64,000 nucleotides of DNA from Aselliscus stoliczkanus (Eukaryota > Chordata > Mammalia > Chiroptera > Hipposideridae), in the NCBI GenBank assembly GCA_033961575.1, contig CM066729.1:36366501-36430500 (forward strand), written 5' to 3'. Positions 21,801-33,005 of the stretch are shown here, piece after piece; positions within the stretch are counted from its first letter, which is position 1; every line of letters begins with the position of its first letter. The notes under the pieces are model-generated. The model did no database searches. It was given only the letters and a program-made list of their open reading frames with translations, and was not told the origin of the DNA. The position numbers and the translations under genes are program-made.

Positions 21801-22616
21801 CATTTAGTGAAATAAATTTCCCTCTCAGCACTGCTTTAGCTGCATTCCTCATATTTTGATATGTTGTATTTTCATTCAGTTCTCTGTATTTTTTTAAAAT
21901 TTCCTTTGAGATTTTTATTATATCAGGGAATCACCCTGTCTAAGTTTAGCATGCAGGTCTTGGCCCATTTTTGTGGGCTGTGAGTTCAACGACAGTTCAA
22001 TTTTCAGGGACACTGTGGTGTTATTTTATTTTTCCTGGTTTATCTGGGGCTCCCTCTGATCTCTACTGTTGCTGAGGGGTTGGAATTGTTTCCCCAGACT
22101 GTGCAGCCTGCTATGTCTTGGTAGGGAAGAGATATCTCAGGTTTGTGGCGCAAAGAGGCTTCTTGGGCTGGATGACTTGTTGTGATGGGGTCCTTCTTGC
22201 TGGTCCCCCTGCCACTTTGGCATATCTAGTTGTGGGAGGGAAGCTTCAGGCCTGGAAGGGAAAGAGAGCGCTTCCTTGGTCAGTTATTGTGAACAGGGCT
22301 CTGAGATCTGTTCCCCTCACCAATGCTGCCAGGTTCATCTAGACTCCCTGTTGAACTAGGGATGGAATGGTCCTGGGCTGTCTTCTATTACTAGTTTGGG
22401 GGTTAGGAAATGCAAGATCTGGATTGCCTTCTTCTGTGGGCAGGGAGAGAGCTAAGGTGCCCTTCCCCTGTGTCATTCCTCCAGTCCTGAGGTCCCAACC
22501 TTGTTCCTCTTGGTACCTTCCAGAGCTCTCCTTTTGTTGCTTCTTGTGTTATTGCAGTATTTATAGTTGTATTTAACAGGGAGGAGCAGAGAGAAATGAC
22601 TCTATGCCAGCTTGTC
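18815..22616 (-). mobile_element. Inner L1, antisense, decayed, nested in the outer L1
   Basis: Runs 3' to 5' from left to right. 3'UTR text: CCCCTGGCAACCACTAAAATTTTATCATTTC. ORF2 C-terminus: minus-strand frame at 19540-19728 with NYIFNKGLVYRIY. The reverse-transcriptase region is decayed (the FADD area near 20545-20575 is broken by stops). ORF2 spacer: minus frame at 21664-21852 with AAKAVLRGKFISLN. ORF2 similarity stops near 21935. Sequence at 21940-22616 ends CAGCTTGTCCAGAC, the antisense of a typical L1 5' start, so the ORF1 and endonuclease segments appear missing. A separate 5'-truncated L1 is inserted at 20734-20965. Confidence 0.75.
20719..20980 (+). mobile_element. 5'-truncated L1 3'UTR insertion with TSDs
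   Basis: Perfect 15-bp direct repeats AAGATGTTACCTGTA (20719-20733 and 20966-20980) flank a ~232-bp plus-strand insertion. It contains the G-rich L1 3'UTR tract (20778-20818), the 3'-terminal signature TGTTCTACACCTGAAACTAAT and an A-rich tail with AATAAAACC. The duplicated site lies within the inner antisense L1, so this is the younger event. Confidence 0.93.
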
Positions 22617-22648
22617 CAGACAAGCAGCTTACCAGTATCTTTCAAAAG
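22617..22648 (-). mobile_element. Outer L1, antisense, resumption after the inner L1
   Basis: CAGCTTACCAGTATCTTTC followed by the SINE TSD and, beyond the SINE, CAAACATTTTGACAAAG gives the antisense L1 ORF2 text 'cttaacagtatctttcgaagagcaaaagttttaattttgatgaag'. The outer element therefore continues across both insertions. Confidence 0.6.
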
Positions 22649-23078
22649 CCAAAATTTCGGGCTGCCCGAGTGGCGTATTGATTAAGAACTGGTTTTGGGA
22701 TGTCAGCAGCCCCAGTTCGTATCCCACATATGAGGGCCAGTGACACTGTCCTCTACAGCTAACAACAGCTCCACCTGGAGCTGGGCTGTGCAAGCCCCGG
22801 CGATGGTGTAGGCTGCAGCCCCTGCTGCAGTGGGCTGCCATAGGCTACAGTGAGTGGCCGGCAGCCAGCATGAGCTGCCAATAGCCGCGGTGATCGACAT
22901 CCAGAGGCAGGAGACCGATCTGCCTCATCCAGGAAGAGTGCAATGATGATACCAACATGGGCCAGTGAAGCAACATCCTCCGCAACTAGACTGAAGAACA
23001 AAAAGACAGCAATGCTGTTCCCCTCCCCCGATTCCCCAATAAAATCTTAAAAAAAAAAACACAAAAAACCAAAATTTC
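22649..23078 (+). mobile_element. Composite T+ SINE, copy 2, with TSDs
   Basis: Direct repeats CCAAAATTTC (22649-22658 and 23069-23078; similarity extends leftward) bound a 410-bp unit (22659-23068). Same organisation as the copy at 9503-9950: tRNA-like head, GAGGGCCAGTGACACTG block, GC-rich body (CTCCACCTGGAGCTGGGCTG onward), AATAAAATCTT, poly(A). Relative to copy 1 it lacks the ~21-bp internal duplication and a ~30-bp pyrimidine-rich repeat before AATAAA, and it has a short extra TGGGCC. It is inserted in the outer antisense L1. Confidence 0.92.
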
Positions 23079-24620
23079 AAACATTTTGACAAAGTTCAAA
23101 TTATTGATTTCTTTTTGTCCATTATGGTTTGTGTTTTTTGAGTCTTAAGTAGGACATCTTTGCTAAACGAATGCTACAAAGATTTTCTCTTATGTGTTCT
23201 TTTAAAAATGTGATCATTTTAGCTCTTATGTTTAGGTGTATGACATATTTCACAATAATTTTTGTCTATGGTGTGAAGTAACGTTCAAGGTTCATTTTTT
23301 GCATATGGCTATCTAGTTGTTCTGGCACCATTTGTTGAAAATTTTATTCTTTATCTATTGAGTTACCTTCAAATATTTGTCAAAAATTAGTTGTCCATAT
23401 ATGTGTGGGGCCATTTGTGGACTCTATGTTCCATTACTCTATATTTCTATCTTTACAGCACTGAAAGTCCTCAAACTTTTTTTCCCTTGTGTTTCCATAT
23501 TAGTTATAAAATCAGCTTATCAATTTCAACAACAAAAATCCTGCAAGGATTTCGTTTGAGATTATACTAAATCTTCAGATCAGTTTAGGGGAAATTGATA
23601 GCTTAATGAAATTGAACTTTCTGATCCATGAATATGGTATATCACCCCATTTACTTAGAGTTTCTTTAATCTCTATTAGCAATGTTCCATAATTTTCAGT
23701 ATGTCTTGCACATTATTGTTACATATGCCTCTAAGTATTTCATTGTTTTTGATGCTATTGCAAATTTTTAAAAAATTTTAATTTTCAATTGTTTTTTGCT
23801 AGTATATAGACTCTAATTGAGTTCTTTATTGACCTTGTGTCCTGCAACCTTGTCAAATTCATATATTAGTTCTAGCAGCTTTTTTGTAGATAACTTAAGA
23901 TTTTCTAGACAATCATAGTACCTGTGAATAATGTAGTTTTATTTCTTTTTTTCCATTTTTTTTTTCCTTATTGTATTGCCTAAGACTTTGAGTACAGTGT
24001 TTCACATTAAGGTGAGGGTGAATATCCTTGCCTTGTTCCCAATCTTAGGGGGAAGATATTTAATCTTTCACCATTAAGTGTTATGTTATAAAGAAAGTTC
24101 CCTTTGATTTTTTAGTTTGGTGGGAATTTTAGATCAAGAATGGGTTTACATTTTGTAAAATCTTTTTCTGCCTCCATTAAGATGATTAAATGTTTTTTCT
24201 TTTTTAATTTGTTAACATTGTGCATTCCTGAGACAGATTTCAGCTGTCAAGCATATTATATTTTCATATATTGTTAGGTTTTATTTGATAATCTTGTTAA
24301 AGACTTTTACATCTATTTTCATGAAGGATATTGGTTTGTAATTTTTTTCTTATCATGTGTTTGGTTTTAAGATTAGGGTGAAGACGGCCATGTAAAATGA
24401 GTTGTGAAGTATTTCCTCCTGTTTTATATTCTGAGAGTTTGTGTAGAATTTGTAATATCTATCCCTTAAATATTAGGTAGAATTCATCTGTGAAGGAATC
24501 TGAGCCTGTTTTTTTTGGTGCTTGTGGCAGGGTGGGGGAGGGGAGAGGAATAGGGGAAATAAGGTAGACTATTTTTTAATCGTTACTTTAATATTTCCTA
24601 TTATATATTCTGTAGCAACT
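23079..24620 (-). mobile_element. Outer L1, antisense, right arm (ORF2)
   Basis: Antisense ORF2 text continues: TTTTTGCATATGGCTATCTAGTTGTTCTGGCACCATTTGTTGAAAA, ATTTGTCAAAAATTAGTTG, TCCTTGCCTTGTTCCCAATCTTAGGGGGAAGATATTTAATCTTTCACCATTAAG, and a decayed GTAGAATTCATCTGTGAAGGAATCTG. This order is what a single 5'-truncated minus-strand L1 gives when joined to 18166-18665. No open frame remains. Confidence 0.8.
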
Positions 24621-24927
24621 GTTGACATTTACATTTTGAGGCCCTTTAAAGTCTTCTTCTAGGTTGAGAGCCTTACAGCAGGACAACATTTGCAGATTTT
24701 AAAAAATAATTCATTTAAGTGAGTCCAGTTTTCCTGTGACTGAGAAACCATTAGGATCCAAGAAGTTCCTCTTGACAGTTGACTGTTCTCTCCATGACAA
24801 TGTAGATAACTATGTTTCAACATCTTTCATTTCACACAATGGGCGGTTGGAGTATTTTATTTTAGCAGCTTGGTAAGAGTTTATGAGATTCATCTAGTTT
24901 GGAAAATGAATTTTATTTCTTCATCAG
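24621..24927. other. Unassigned sequence
   Basis: Short unique-looking stretch between the L1 and the next SINE; nothing recognised. Confidence 0.5.
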
Positions 24928-25089
24928 CTGAATGCTGCCTTTTTCTTTTTCTTTCTTTTTCTTTCTTTTTGTTTTTTTGAGGGCAGTGTCACTGGCCCTT
25001 ATATGTGGGACCCGAACCCAAGCCGCTGGCTTCACAAGCCAGCGCTTAACTACCGCGCCACTTGGCTGGCCCTGAATGCTGCCTTTTTC
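24928..25089 (-). mobile_element. tRNA-derived SINE with long TSDs
   Basis: Perfect 18-bp direct repeats CTGAATGCTGCCTTTTTC (24928-24945 and 25072-25089) bound a minus-strand copy (24946-25071). The T/C-rich left end is the tail. GAGGGCAGTGTCACTGGCCC, the B-box complement GGGACCCGAACC and the A-box region CCGCGCCACTTGGC follow in antisense order. Confidence 0.95.
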
Positions 25090-25840
25090 AACTCAGTCTT
25101 TCCTCACTATTGGCCTCTTGCAACTTTAACCTTCTTTTCACTATTTTGCTTTTTTGCCCTTTTGCTTTTAAGTAAAAAATGGAACATAGCACTGTTTCAA
25201 TATTTGATCACCTTGGATATGAATATACTTAAACAAAGGAATGCCTTTGAATCACAACTTGTTTTCTCCACACTGTCTCTGAGACTGACTTCTTTATATG
25301 CTTTTTCACTGCTACTGCTTTTTACTTTTCCTTTCTCATATTTGTAACTATCTAAACAACTTCAATATGGCTGGAAACTATGGAACTAATGCCAGTGACA
25401 GGGATGAATCAAAGTAAAAAACAATCATTTGTTTAGAAGTCAAATTAAACACAAAGGAATCAAATTATGACCTTAAAAATTTCTGGAAGTTCATATCAGA
25501 ATCTTTATATAAAATCTATCTGCCAACTCATAATCCTTTAATTAAACCTATCTTTCCCAGCTATCAGCATTCAAGACACATAAAAAACAATTTACTATTA
25601 AAATATATTATTCTGGTTTTGTTTTACTAGAAATATTGCAACAAAATTTCTCTCCTCCAGTTTTAATCATAAGTCTTTAGTTTTTGCATTTCATTGTAGA
25701 CTAAATTAGTGCTGTAGGCTGACCTAGGATATTAACCTCTAATGTAGCAGTTTTTTTCTATCAGAAAGTGCATTTGAAATAATAATCTTTCTTCATTCAA
25801 AACCAGATTTCTTAAGAATCTAGTCTATATTTATTACCTC
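25090..25840. other. Unassigned sequence
   Basis: No gene. The 114-codon plus frame beginning at 25003 starts inside the SINE and is an artefact. Confidence 0.55.
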
Positions 25841-26320
25841 TAGTTACTCGCTTTCCATCTCCTCCTCAACTCATTGCAATCTGATTTCCACACTGATATG
25901 TCTATAGAAAGTACTTTTGCTGAAGGTACCAAAGACCTTCTTTTTGTCAAAGCTAATGACCTGTTTTCATTTTTCATTCTCCTTGAATTTTCTTAACTCT
26001 TGATAGTATGGATTGCCTACTATCCTTTCTTTTTTTAATCTATGATACTGTTTCTTTCAGTCCTCTGAATACAGTGACCATTTTCTATTTGCATTTCTGA
26101 CTGTCCTTTTCCCCTTTCTGCCCTTCAGGTCTAGGTTATTGAGCTTCTTCCCCCTGCACGTATTCTAGCCTCATACATACATCATCTATTTCAGCAGTCT
26201 CATTCACTCTTGGGAATTCCACTCTGTAGATTTCCAGCTCTGACATTTCTATTGAGTTCAAGTCTCCTATTTCCAACTCTGAAGTGTAATTTATTCCTTC
26301 TCTCTCAGTCGCAGTTAGTG
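25841..26320 (+). mobile_element. L2 LINE fragment, sense
   Basis: Blocks such as CTCCTCAACTCATTGCAATCTGATTTCC, then GCTGAAGGTACCAAAGACC, and later CAGCAGTCTCATTCACTCTTGGG, parallel sense L2 reverse-transcriptase text ('...ctccaatcaggctttc...ctcgtcaaggtcaccaatgacc...') in the right order. Strongly diverged. Confidence 0.5.
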
Positions 26321-28439
26321 GCATTATTTAACAGCAACTCAGCCTCTGTTAGTTACCTAAGCAGCTAGGGCCATTCCAAGTTGGACTGAAAGGTGACTAT
26401 GACCAGTCTTAAGGCTGCAGGAAGTCAACACAATGCCTGTTGGCAATTTAGACAAAGTCACTCCCATGCATGAGATACTCTGCTTCCTACAACAATGTAT
26501 AATAACTCACGTCATGTAATGACTTATTTACTACGAAATGTTTTTTTTGCAAATCTATAGTGACTAGGATGTAAATGGCACTCCCTTTGATTTTGTGTTA
26601 CCTGCTTTCAAGCAGTGTACATATACAACTGTACACAGCATAATAATATTTCATATCCCTATGACTAAGAAAGAAAAGGTCAAGATGGTATTCATTCTTC
26701 ATATGGGACTCAGAAAACATTTAAAAGATGCCCTAAGGAATCTTAATGACATCTGTTACCTTCCAGTGGTTCATGGATAAAATGATTAGTGTTGTGAATT
26801 ATTGGGAAGAAGTTGAAGTGGATAAAAATAATATTAGCAATATCTTGCAGGCATGTGAATAAATGTTTTGGTGATATAACTTCAACATTGTTCTTTGACA
26901 GGTGCCACAAAATATGTGAGATGCTCAGTGTCTAAACAGGTGGGAAACACAAATCCTGAGAATATATTGGTCCTAATCTTGCTGGCATGCCATGCCATCT
27001 ACCAATGTCTGAGAGTTTGAAACATTTTTGGGTTTCAGTGATTTGCTAAGCTTTCAATAGCTTGAACTGTATGTAGTTCCAGACAATCAACAAATTATCA
27101 TGAAAATAATACATGAAAACGAGCATCTAGAACATTTTACGGATGGGAGAAGTTATTATCTTTTGTGGCTACTGGGAGCTCATAGGCTTTCTCTTTTATT
27201 TTTGAGCATTATTTAGTTACTCAGGAATAGTGTCTGGTGAAATGTAGTGGGGGCAGTTCCTGGCAGAACACTGCAATGTTCAGTAGGGTGGTCCCAAAGA
27301 AAGTACATAGGGGTGCTCAAAATAACATATTCATGCACACTGCCAGAGTACTTTTACAAATACAGGGGCTGGATAATACAAAAATATATATAGTTCAGAA
27401 ATGCTTACATTTCTTGGATATATATAAGTAGTTGAATATATATACATATATATAGCAGAAATATACTTGACTGACTTGAATTCAGATATGTATATATTTC
27501 AGAAATACTTTTTGTAGTTTGGAATTACTTGGGGACAGCTTTGCAGGAGGCTAGATAATATATTTATATTTACATATAATAAATATATATATTTTATATA
27601 TATATTTATATATAACATAAATATTAATTATAGATCTACAGACTAATGATGCGTAGGAAAGTCAAATTATTTATTACACATGTATATAATACACATCATT
27701 TATACTTGTGAAATGTACTTTAATTTTAGATCATACTCTATCATTTGCATTTTTATTTTTCATTTGTCTTATCATGAGCATTTTGCCCAGGTCAATATAT
27801 ATTTTTCAAAATCGTTATATAAAAGTCTATGTAGTAGTTAGTTATATGCTATAACATAATTTGTAATTCTATTTTTTACTATATTTGCTTTTTTACCTTT
27901 CTAAACAACAGAAAACACAGAATAATTGTGAAAGAATATGCACTCCAGAAAAAGATTTATGAACAAAAAGTTGAATTATTTTCTTGACATATTTTTGAAG
28001 AAGGCTTTGTGAGATGGTTGAGTAAGAGCATTTTCGTGAGCCTTGATATGTACTTCTGAATTGTTTTTGCAGAAAGGGCATACAATTTCTTTTTGACAGA
28101 CTAATTTGATTGCTCTATTAGGGGAAAATTGTAGTTAAAATGTAACTGCATGTAAACAATAATTTGAAAAAGACTTATTTAATCCTTACAGAAAAGTTTG
28201 AGAAATGCAGAGTCAATAACAGTTCAATAAAGTAGATTTAATGTACTCACAAATTCTGATTAAATAAATATATCAGACTTTAAAAAGGGTTTCTAGGAGC
28301 TTCTTACTGGGCTCTCTTCTATATGGTAGTTCTTTTTAAATAAATAATATAAATGAACATATAGAAAAAGCTGCTTAGAAGGCTTGATGATCAAGAAAAT
28401 CGACATTTAGGAAGCAACTAGTTAACTTTAGAGGCACCA
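26321..28439. other. Long unassigned AT-rich block
   Basis: About 2.1 kb with no recognised gene or interspersed repeat. AT-rich low-complexity DNA occurs at 27420-27465 and 27555-27620 (TATATA/ATATTT units). Confidence 0.55.
27555..27620. repeat. AT-rich low-complexity tract
   Basis: Alternating TATATA, ATTTATAT and TACATATA units with several small palindromes. Probably a decayed AT microsatellite. Confidence 0.8.
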
Positions 28440-28547
28440 GAACATAATAGTAAATGCATATTATTTAGAGTCAGATTGGGTTTTAAAGATCAGCTTCACC
28501 ATTTGTTGGCTCTGTAACTTTGGCCAAGTCATCTAATCTCTCTCAAA
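28440..28547 (+). mobile_element. MIR SINE, cut by an L1
   Basis: AGAGTCAGATTGGGTTTTAAA, CACCATTTGTTGGCTCTGTAACTTTGGCCAAGTCATCTAATCTCTCTCAAACTC follows the MIR 5' half to core. It ends exactly where the (TTA)n tail of the antisense L1 begins. Confidence 0.78.
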
Positions 28548-28550
28548 CTC

Positions 28551-28596
<46 letters not shown>

Positions 28597-28597
28597 T
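28548..28597. repeat. (TTA)n microsatellite at an L1 tail
   Basis: About 15 TTA units. It lies at the 3' end of the antisense L1 at 28598 and most likely evolved from its poly(A) tail. Confidence 0.93.
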
Positions 28598-29725
28598 TAG
28601 GGTCACAGCAAAATTGAGAGGAAGGTGCAGAGATTTCCCATATACCCCCATCCCCACATACGCATAGCCTCCCCCATTATCAACGTCCCCCACCAGAGGG
28701 GTACGTTTGTTAAAACTGATAAACCTACATCCTGGTCACAATCACCCAAAGTCCACAGTTTACATTGTGTGGGCTTTGGACAAATGTATAATGGTGTGTT
28801 TCCATCATTACAATATCATACAGAGTATTTTCACTGTCCTAAAAAATCCTCTGTGCTATGCATATTCCTTCCTCCTTCCTCCCCTGCCAATCCCTGGCAA
28901 CCACTGATCTTTTTATTGTCTCCATAATTTTGCCTTTTCCAGAATGTCATATAGTTGGAATCATACAATACGTAGCCTTTTCAGAGTGACTGCTTTTACT
29001 TAGCAATATGCATTTAAATTTCCTCTGTCTTTTCATGGCTTGACAGTTCATTTTTCTTTAGTGCTGAATAATATTCCATTGCCTGGATGGACCACAATTT
29101 ACTTATCCAGTCTCCTACTGAAGGACATCTTGTTTGCTACCACATTTTGATAATTGTGAGTAAAGCTGCTATAAATTTCCATGTGCAGGTTTTTGTGTGA
29201 ATATAGGTTTTCAGCTCCTTTGGGTAAACACCAAGGGACACACTTACTGATGTATGGTAAAAGTATTTTTAGTTTTATAAGAAACCACCAAATGGTCTTA
29301 CACAGTGGCTGCATTCCTATCAGCAATGAATGAGTGTTGCTGTTGCTCTGAATGTTCCCCAGCATTTGGTGTTGTCAGTGTTCCAGATTTTAGCCATTCT
29401 AAAAGGCGTGTGGTGATACATCATTGTTGTTTTAATTTGCAATTCCCTGATGGTATGATGTGGAGCACCTTTTCCTTTGTCTACTTGCCATGTGTATTAT
29501 CTTTGGTGAGGTCTGTTCCGGTCTTTGACCCATTTTTAAAATTAAGTTGTTTGTTTTCTTACTGTTGCATTTTAAGAGTTCTTTATGTATTTTGAATATT
29601 AGTCCTGCATCAGTTGTGTCTTTTATGAATAATTTTTCCCAGTCTGTGACTTCTCTTCTTATTCTCTTGATATTGTCTTTTGCAGAGCAGAAGTTTTAAA
29701 TTTTAATGAAGTCCAGCTTACTAAT
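28598..29725 (-). mobile_element. L1, antisense, 5'-truncated
   Basis: Nearly continuous antisense L1 3'UTR and ORF2 text: GGGTCACAGCAAAATTGAGAGGAAGGTGCAGAGATTTCCC, then CCTGGCAACCACTGATC, TTTCCAGAATGTCATATAGTTGGAATCATACAA, GACTTCTCTTCTTATTCTCTTG, ending TTTTAATGAAGTCCAGC. No ORF survives. Frames of 66-100 codons within it are artefacts. Confidence 0.88.
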
Positions 29726-30144
29726 GATTTCTTTACTGGATTATTCCTTTGCTGTCTCATTATCCCTTTAATTATGGCCTTCCCACCTGTTCTTGTTCTT
29801 ATCTATTTACACATAACATGGACACACACATTTTTCATGAAGCATTTTAAGTTTTGTTTTGTTTTTTTCTTTACACATAGTTAGTTGTACAATTCTATCA
29901 TGGTAACATTGCTATTCACTTCCACTAAGAAAATTAACTTCAATTAAAAGATTTATGTTTTCCCTTGCAAGGGTGAGAGAATGAAGAGTGGAGGAAGCTG
30001 AGATCAAATAAACACATTTCTTGTAGGATTGTTATAAAAAATGAAATCATATATAAGATACAAAATTCTTAACATGTTTTCTAGCACATGGGACCTACTA
30101 AGCTAAAGATATCTTGGCAAGCTGAATGAATCAATTAATAGGTT
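29726..30144. other. Unassigned sequence
   Basis: Nothing recognised. Confidence 0.5.
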
Positions 30145-30256
30145 GGTGCCAGCCGAGTGATGCAGTGGTTAAGCGCCGGCTAGGGACGCCAGCGACCCTG
30201 GTTCAGGTCCCACATATGAGGGCCAGTGACACTGCCGTCAAAAAAAAAAAAAAAAA
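30145..30256 (+). mobile_element. tRNA-derived SINE (short form)
   Basis: Plus-strand copy: GCCAGCCGAGTGATGCAGTGGTTAAGCGC (A-box region), GGTTCAGGTCCC (B box), ATGAGGGCCAGTGACACTGCC and a pure A tail. I could not identify a convincing flanking duplication. Confidence 0.9.
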
Positions 30257-31637
30257 GGATGGATAAAAAGGATAGGGATAAATACAAATTTATATACCTG
30301 GATCCAAAAATGGCAACATAATTGAGTGTCAGCTTTAACGATAAAAAATAAAAAACACAACTAATCAACTAATTTAGTTAACTGTAAGGTTAGTAGTATG
30401 ATGTGTCTATAAAAAAAAAGTAATATAACCTATGACTCTATTAACAGAAGTATAGTGTTTAAGGTGATAGTCTTGTCCTACTCTGTTCTGATCACAGAAT
30501 GCCTTAGGCATTGTGTTCAGCTCTCAACACAAGATTTTAAAAGAAGCCAGAGTCTGGGCTTGGGATTAAAGTCTATTTTTAAGTTTTTATTTGTTTAGAT
30601 TATTGGGGCTTTTTTCCCCAAGTAAAATAATTTTGAGGAAACAAATAATAAAGTGAGTATGTTTCATGTGGAGAAGGGAAGTTTGGAGGAATATAACAAC
30701 TATTCTTAAGTATTTGAAAAAAATTCCATCTGGATGAATTACAGTTCCTTTGGCTATCTGGATATAAGTAATAGAAATTAGGAAAAGATGGAATTTCACA
30801 GTGTCTAAGGAAGACCTGAACAAACAGGCCTCAGTGAGGCAGGAATCAGAGAGTCTCCTGTCTTACCCTCATCACCAGCTTGAAGCTTCTTTCTCTCGGT
30901 GCCACCATTGATGTGCCTCAGTACCAACCTCCTAGCCTCTTTCCAAGTCTCTGGAGAGAGAATCAGATTATCCAAACTGTACCAGATCCCCTCTTTGATA
31001 AAGCATGAATTGCCAGGTAGTAAGGTGGGCTTCATATTTAGGTAGCTAGAAGTAAAAACTAAGAATGGATGCTTCACATATTCATGGTTAGATTTCCCTC
31101 CCTTTACTTTTCCCCCTGCCTTCTCTGAAGTCCACTTTTTATTGACATTCTCATCCTTTTCTTTCAGTGTATGGCCCTAAATCCATTATATGACAGTTGC
31201 TGTTTGTTGATCAGTACTTAAGACTGAGCAGAAGGAAATGTCCTTTATTGAGATTTTACTTTTCCTCTGAAATTAATAATTAATGTGGTGCACCTTAAAA
31301 CGTAGAAGACTGTATTTAAAAATCCTTGCATAAAAGATAGCTGTTAGGTATGGATTTGTTTTAGATCTGGGCTTATAGAGGCAGTCTCTTCTTAGGCTAA
31401 TATTTTAGGGAGATATTCAATATAGTATTTTATTTATAAAAGATGTGCTTTGGCTAACTGAAATTTACAATATAACTTACTTTACTAATCCATTAGCATG
31501 GAAATATGAACATAAACTTCAAGGAAAAAATATCTTATCAATATTGATAAACATTTTAATCAATAACAATAGCTTTTAAAAACTAAGCCAGTGGATTTTT
31601 AAAAATCTTTTAGATATTGTAATGTTGTAAATAAGGA
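30257..31637. other. Unassigned sequence
   Basis: No gene. Frames of 78 and 90 codons on the minus strand (30587-30823, 30805-31077) have no recognised domain. No repeat identified. Confidence 0.5.
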
Positions 31638-31655
31638 ATTTGGCAAACTTTTTTT
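31638..31655 (+). mobile_element. hAT MITE, left terminal fragment
   Basis: ATTTGGCAAACTTTTTTT matches the 5' end of the hAT (Charlie-type) non-autonomous element whose remainder begins at 33588 with TTTCTGTAAAGGGTCC. The L1 between them interrupted it. Confidence 0.6.
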
Positions 31656-31975
31656 GGGGATCATTTTCTTTTCTTTGTTTAATTAAAATTTACTGGGGTG
31701 ACAGTGGTTAGTAAAATTACATTGCTTTCAAGTGTGCAATTCTGTAATGCATCATTTACAAGTATATATCACATTTTGTGTTCACCACCCAGAGTCAGTT
31801 CTCCTTCCATCACCATGTGTTTGTTTGCGTTTACCCTCATCTACCACCACCTCCCCTCCTTACCTTCTGGTAACCACTAAACTATTGTCTGTGTCTGTGA
31901 GTTTTTGTTTGTTTGTCTTGTTCATTTATGCTTTCAGTTTTATATCCCATATATCAGTAAAATCATATGGTTCTC
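31656..31975 (-). mobile_element. L1 with 5' inversion: antisense 3'UTR part
   Basis: Antisense 3' end: TTACTGGGGTGACAGTGGTTAGTAAAATTAC, TGTTCACCACCCAGAGTCAGTTCTCCTTCC, CTTCTGGTAACCACTAAACTATTGTCTGTG. The element is interrupted at 31976 by an LTR and continues at 32653. Confidence 0.85.
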
Positions 31976-32646
31976 TGTCGCGTCGTGCACAGCTGGGTCT
32001 GGCTTCCTCTAGAGGACCGGCGGGGACTCAGAAACAGAAATAAAGAGCAAGAGACAAGGTGTAGTTTAAAAGCAATGTGAGCCAGGGGTCTCAGTGCCTT
32101 AAAGACAAAGAGCCCTGAATCTGGTCAGACTGCAGATTTTATTGAGTACACACAGGGAAGGAGCTTTGTTCTTTCCGTGGTCTGTAATTCACACACGTCA
32201 CCCAAAGAATTTAGTCAAATCTCCCTATGTCCCACAGACCACCTCAGCCGAAAGACCCTTGACCAATACATCAATGCCTCCTAGGGGAACAGTTAATGGT
32301 TCACTATGACACTTAGAGGCAAGAATGCAAGGAGGACTGATGTTATCTCTTGGGAAGATTTCTCTTCTCTGGCAGGCTGTTAGCTCTGCAGATAAGGGGT
32401 TACAGGCCCTTAGGCCCCTTATACTTCACCTCCTTGATTCCTCCCAGTGTACCTTCTGGATGATGCCTGGCTTGGGCCACCCTCATGCGCATATTTTAGG
32501 GTCTTGCCCGTCATTGGCTGACCCGCCCTCTCTCTTAGGGTCCCATGGGGTTTTGCCATAAACATAGTGAAAATCCTGTCCCCGTGAGGCTCTGCTGTTA
32601 TGGACAAATGCAGGGAGGCAGATGGCGAGGCTGCTGTGAGGCCACA
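31976..32646 (-). mobile_element. Solo LTR of an endogenous retrovirus (class II-like)
   Basis: A 671-bp unit beginning TGTCGCGTCG and ending GAGGCCACA, flanked by GTTCTC (31970-31975) and TTTCTC (32647-32652), a 6-bp duplication with one mismatch. On the minus strand the regulatory order is plausible: CCAAT (complement of 32513-32517), TATAAG about 90 bp downstream (complement of 32418-32424), AATAAA (complement of 32138-32143), then a U5-like end. A 6-bp TSD and TG...CA ends suit ERV class II, but this is inference. No internal viral genes are present. Confidence 0.72.
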
Positions 32647-32652
32647 TTTCTC

Positions 32653-33005
32653 GACCTTTTCTGTGTGACTTATTTCGCTTAGCATAATAATCTCAAGATC
32701 CATCCATTTTGTCACAAATGGCACTATTTCATCTTTTCTTATGGCAGAGTATTATTTCATTGTGTATATACACCACATCTTTATCCAATCATCTATTGGA
32801 GGACACTTTGGTTGTTTTCATGTCTTGGCCACCATAAATAAAGCTGCAATGAACACTGGAGCACATATATTTTTACAGATAAATGTTTTCAGATTTTTGG
32901 GTATATACCGAGGAGAGGGATTGCTGGGTCATATGGTAATTCTATTATTAAGTTTTGAGAGACCTCTACACTGCCTTTCATAGCAGTTGCATCAATCTGC
33001 CTTCC
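32653..33005 (-). mobile_element. L1 with 5' inversion: antisense ORF2 C-terminal part
   Basis: Antisense ORF2 text resumes after the LTR. The minus-strand frame near 32889-33000 reads ELPYDPAIPLLGIYPK, a hallmark of the L1 ORF2 C-terminal region. It ends near 33005, where orientation flips. Confidence 0.88.
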
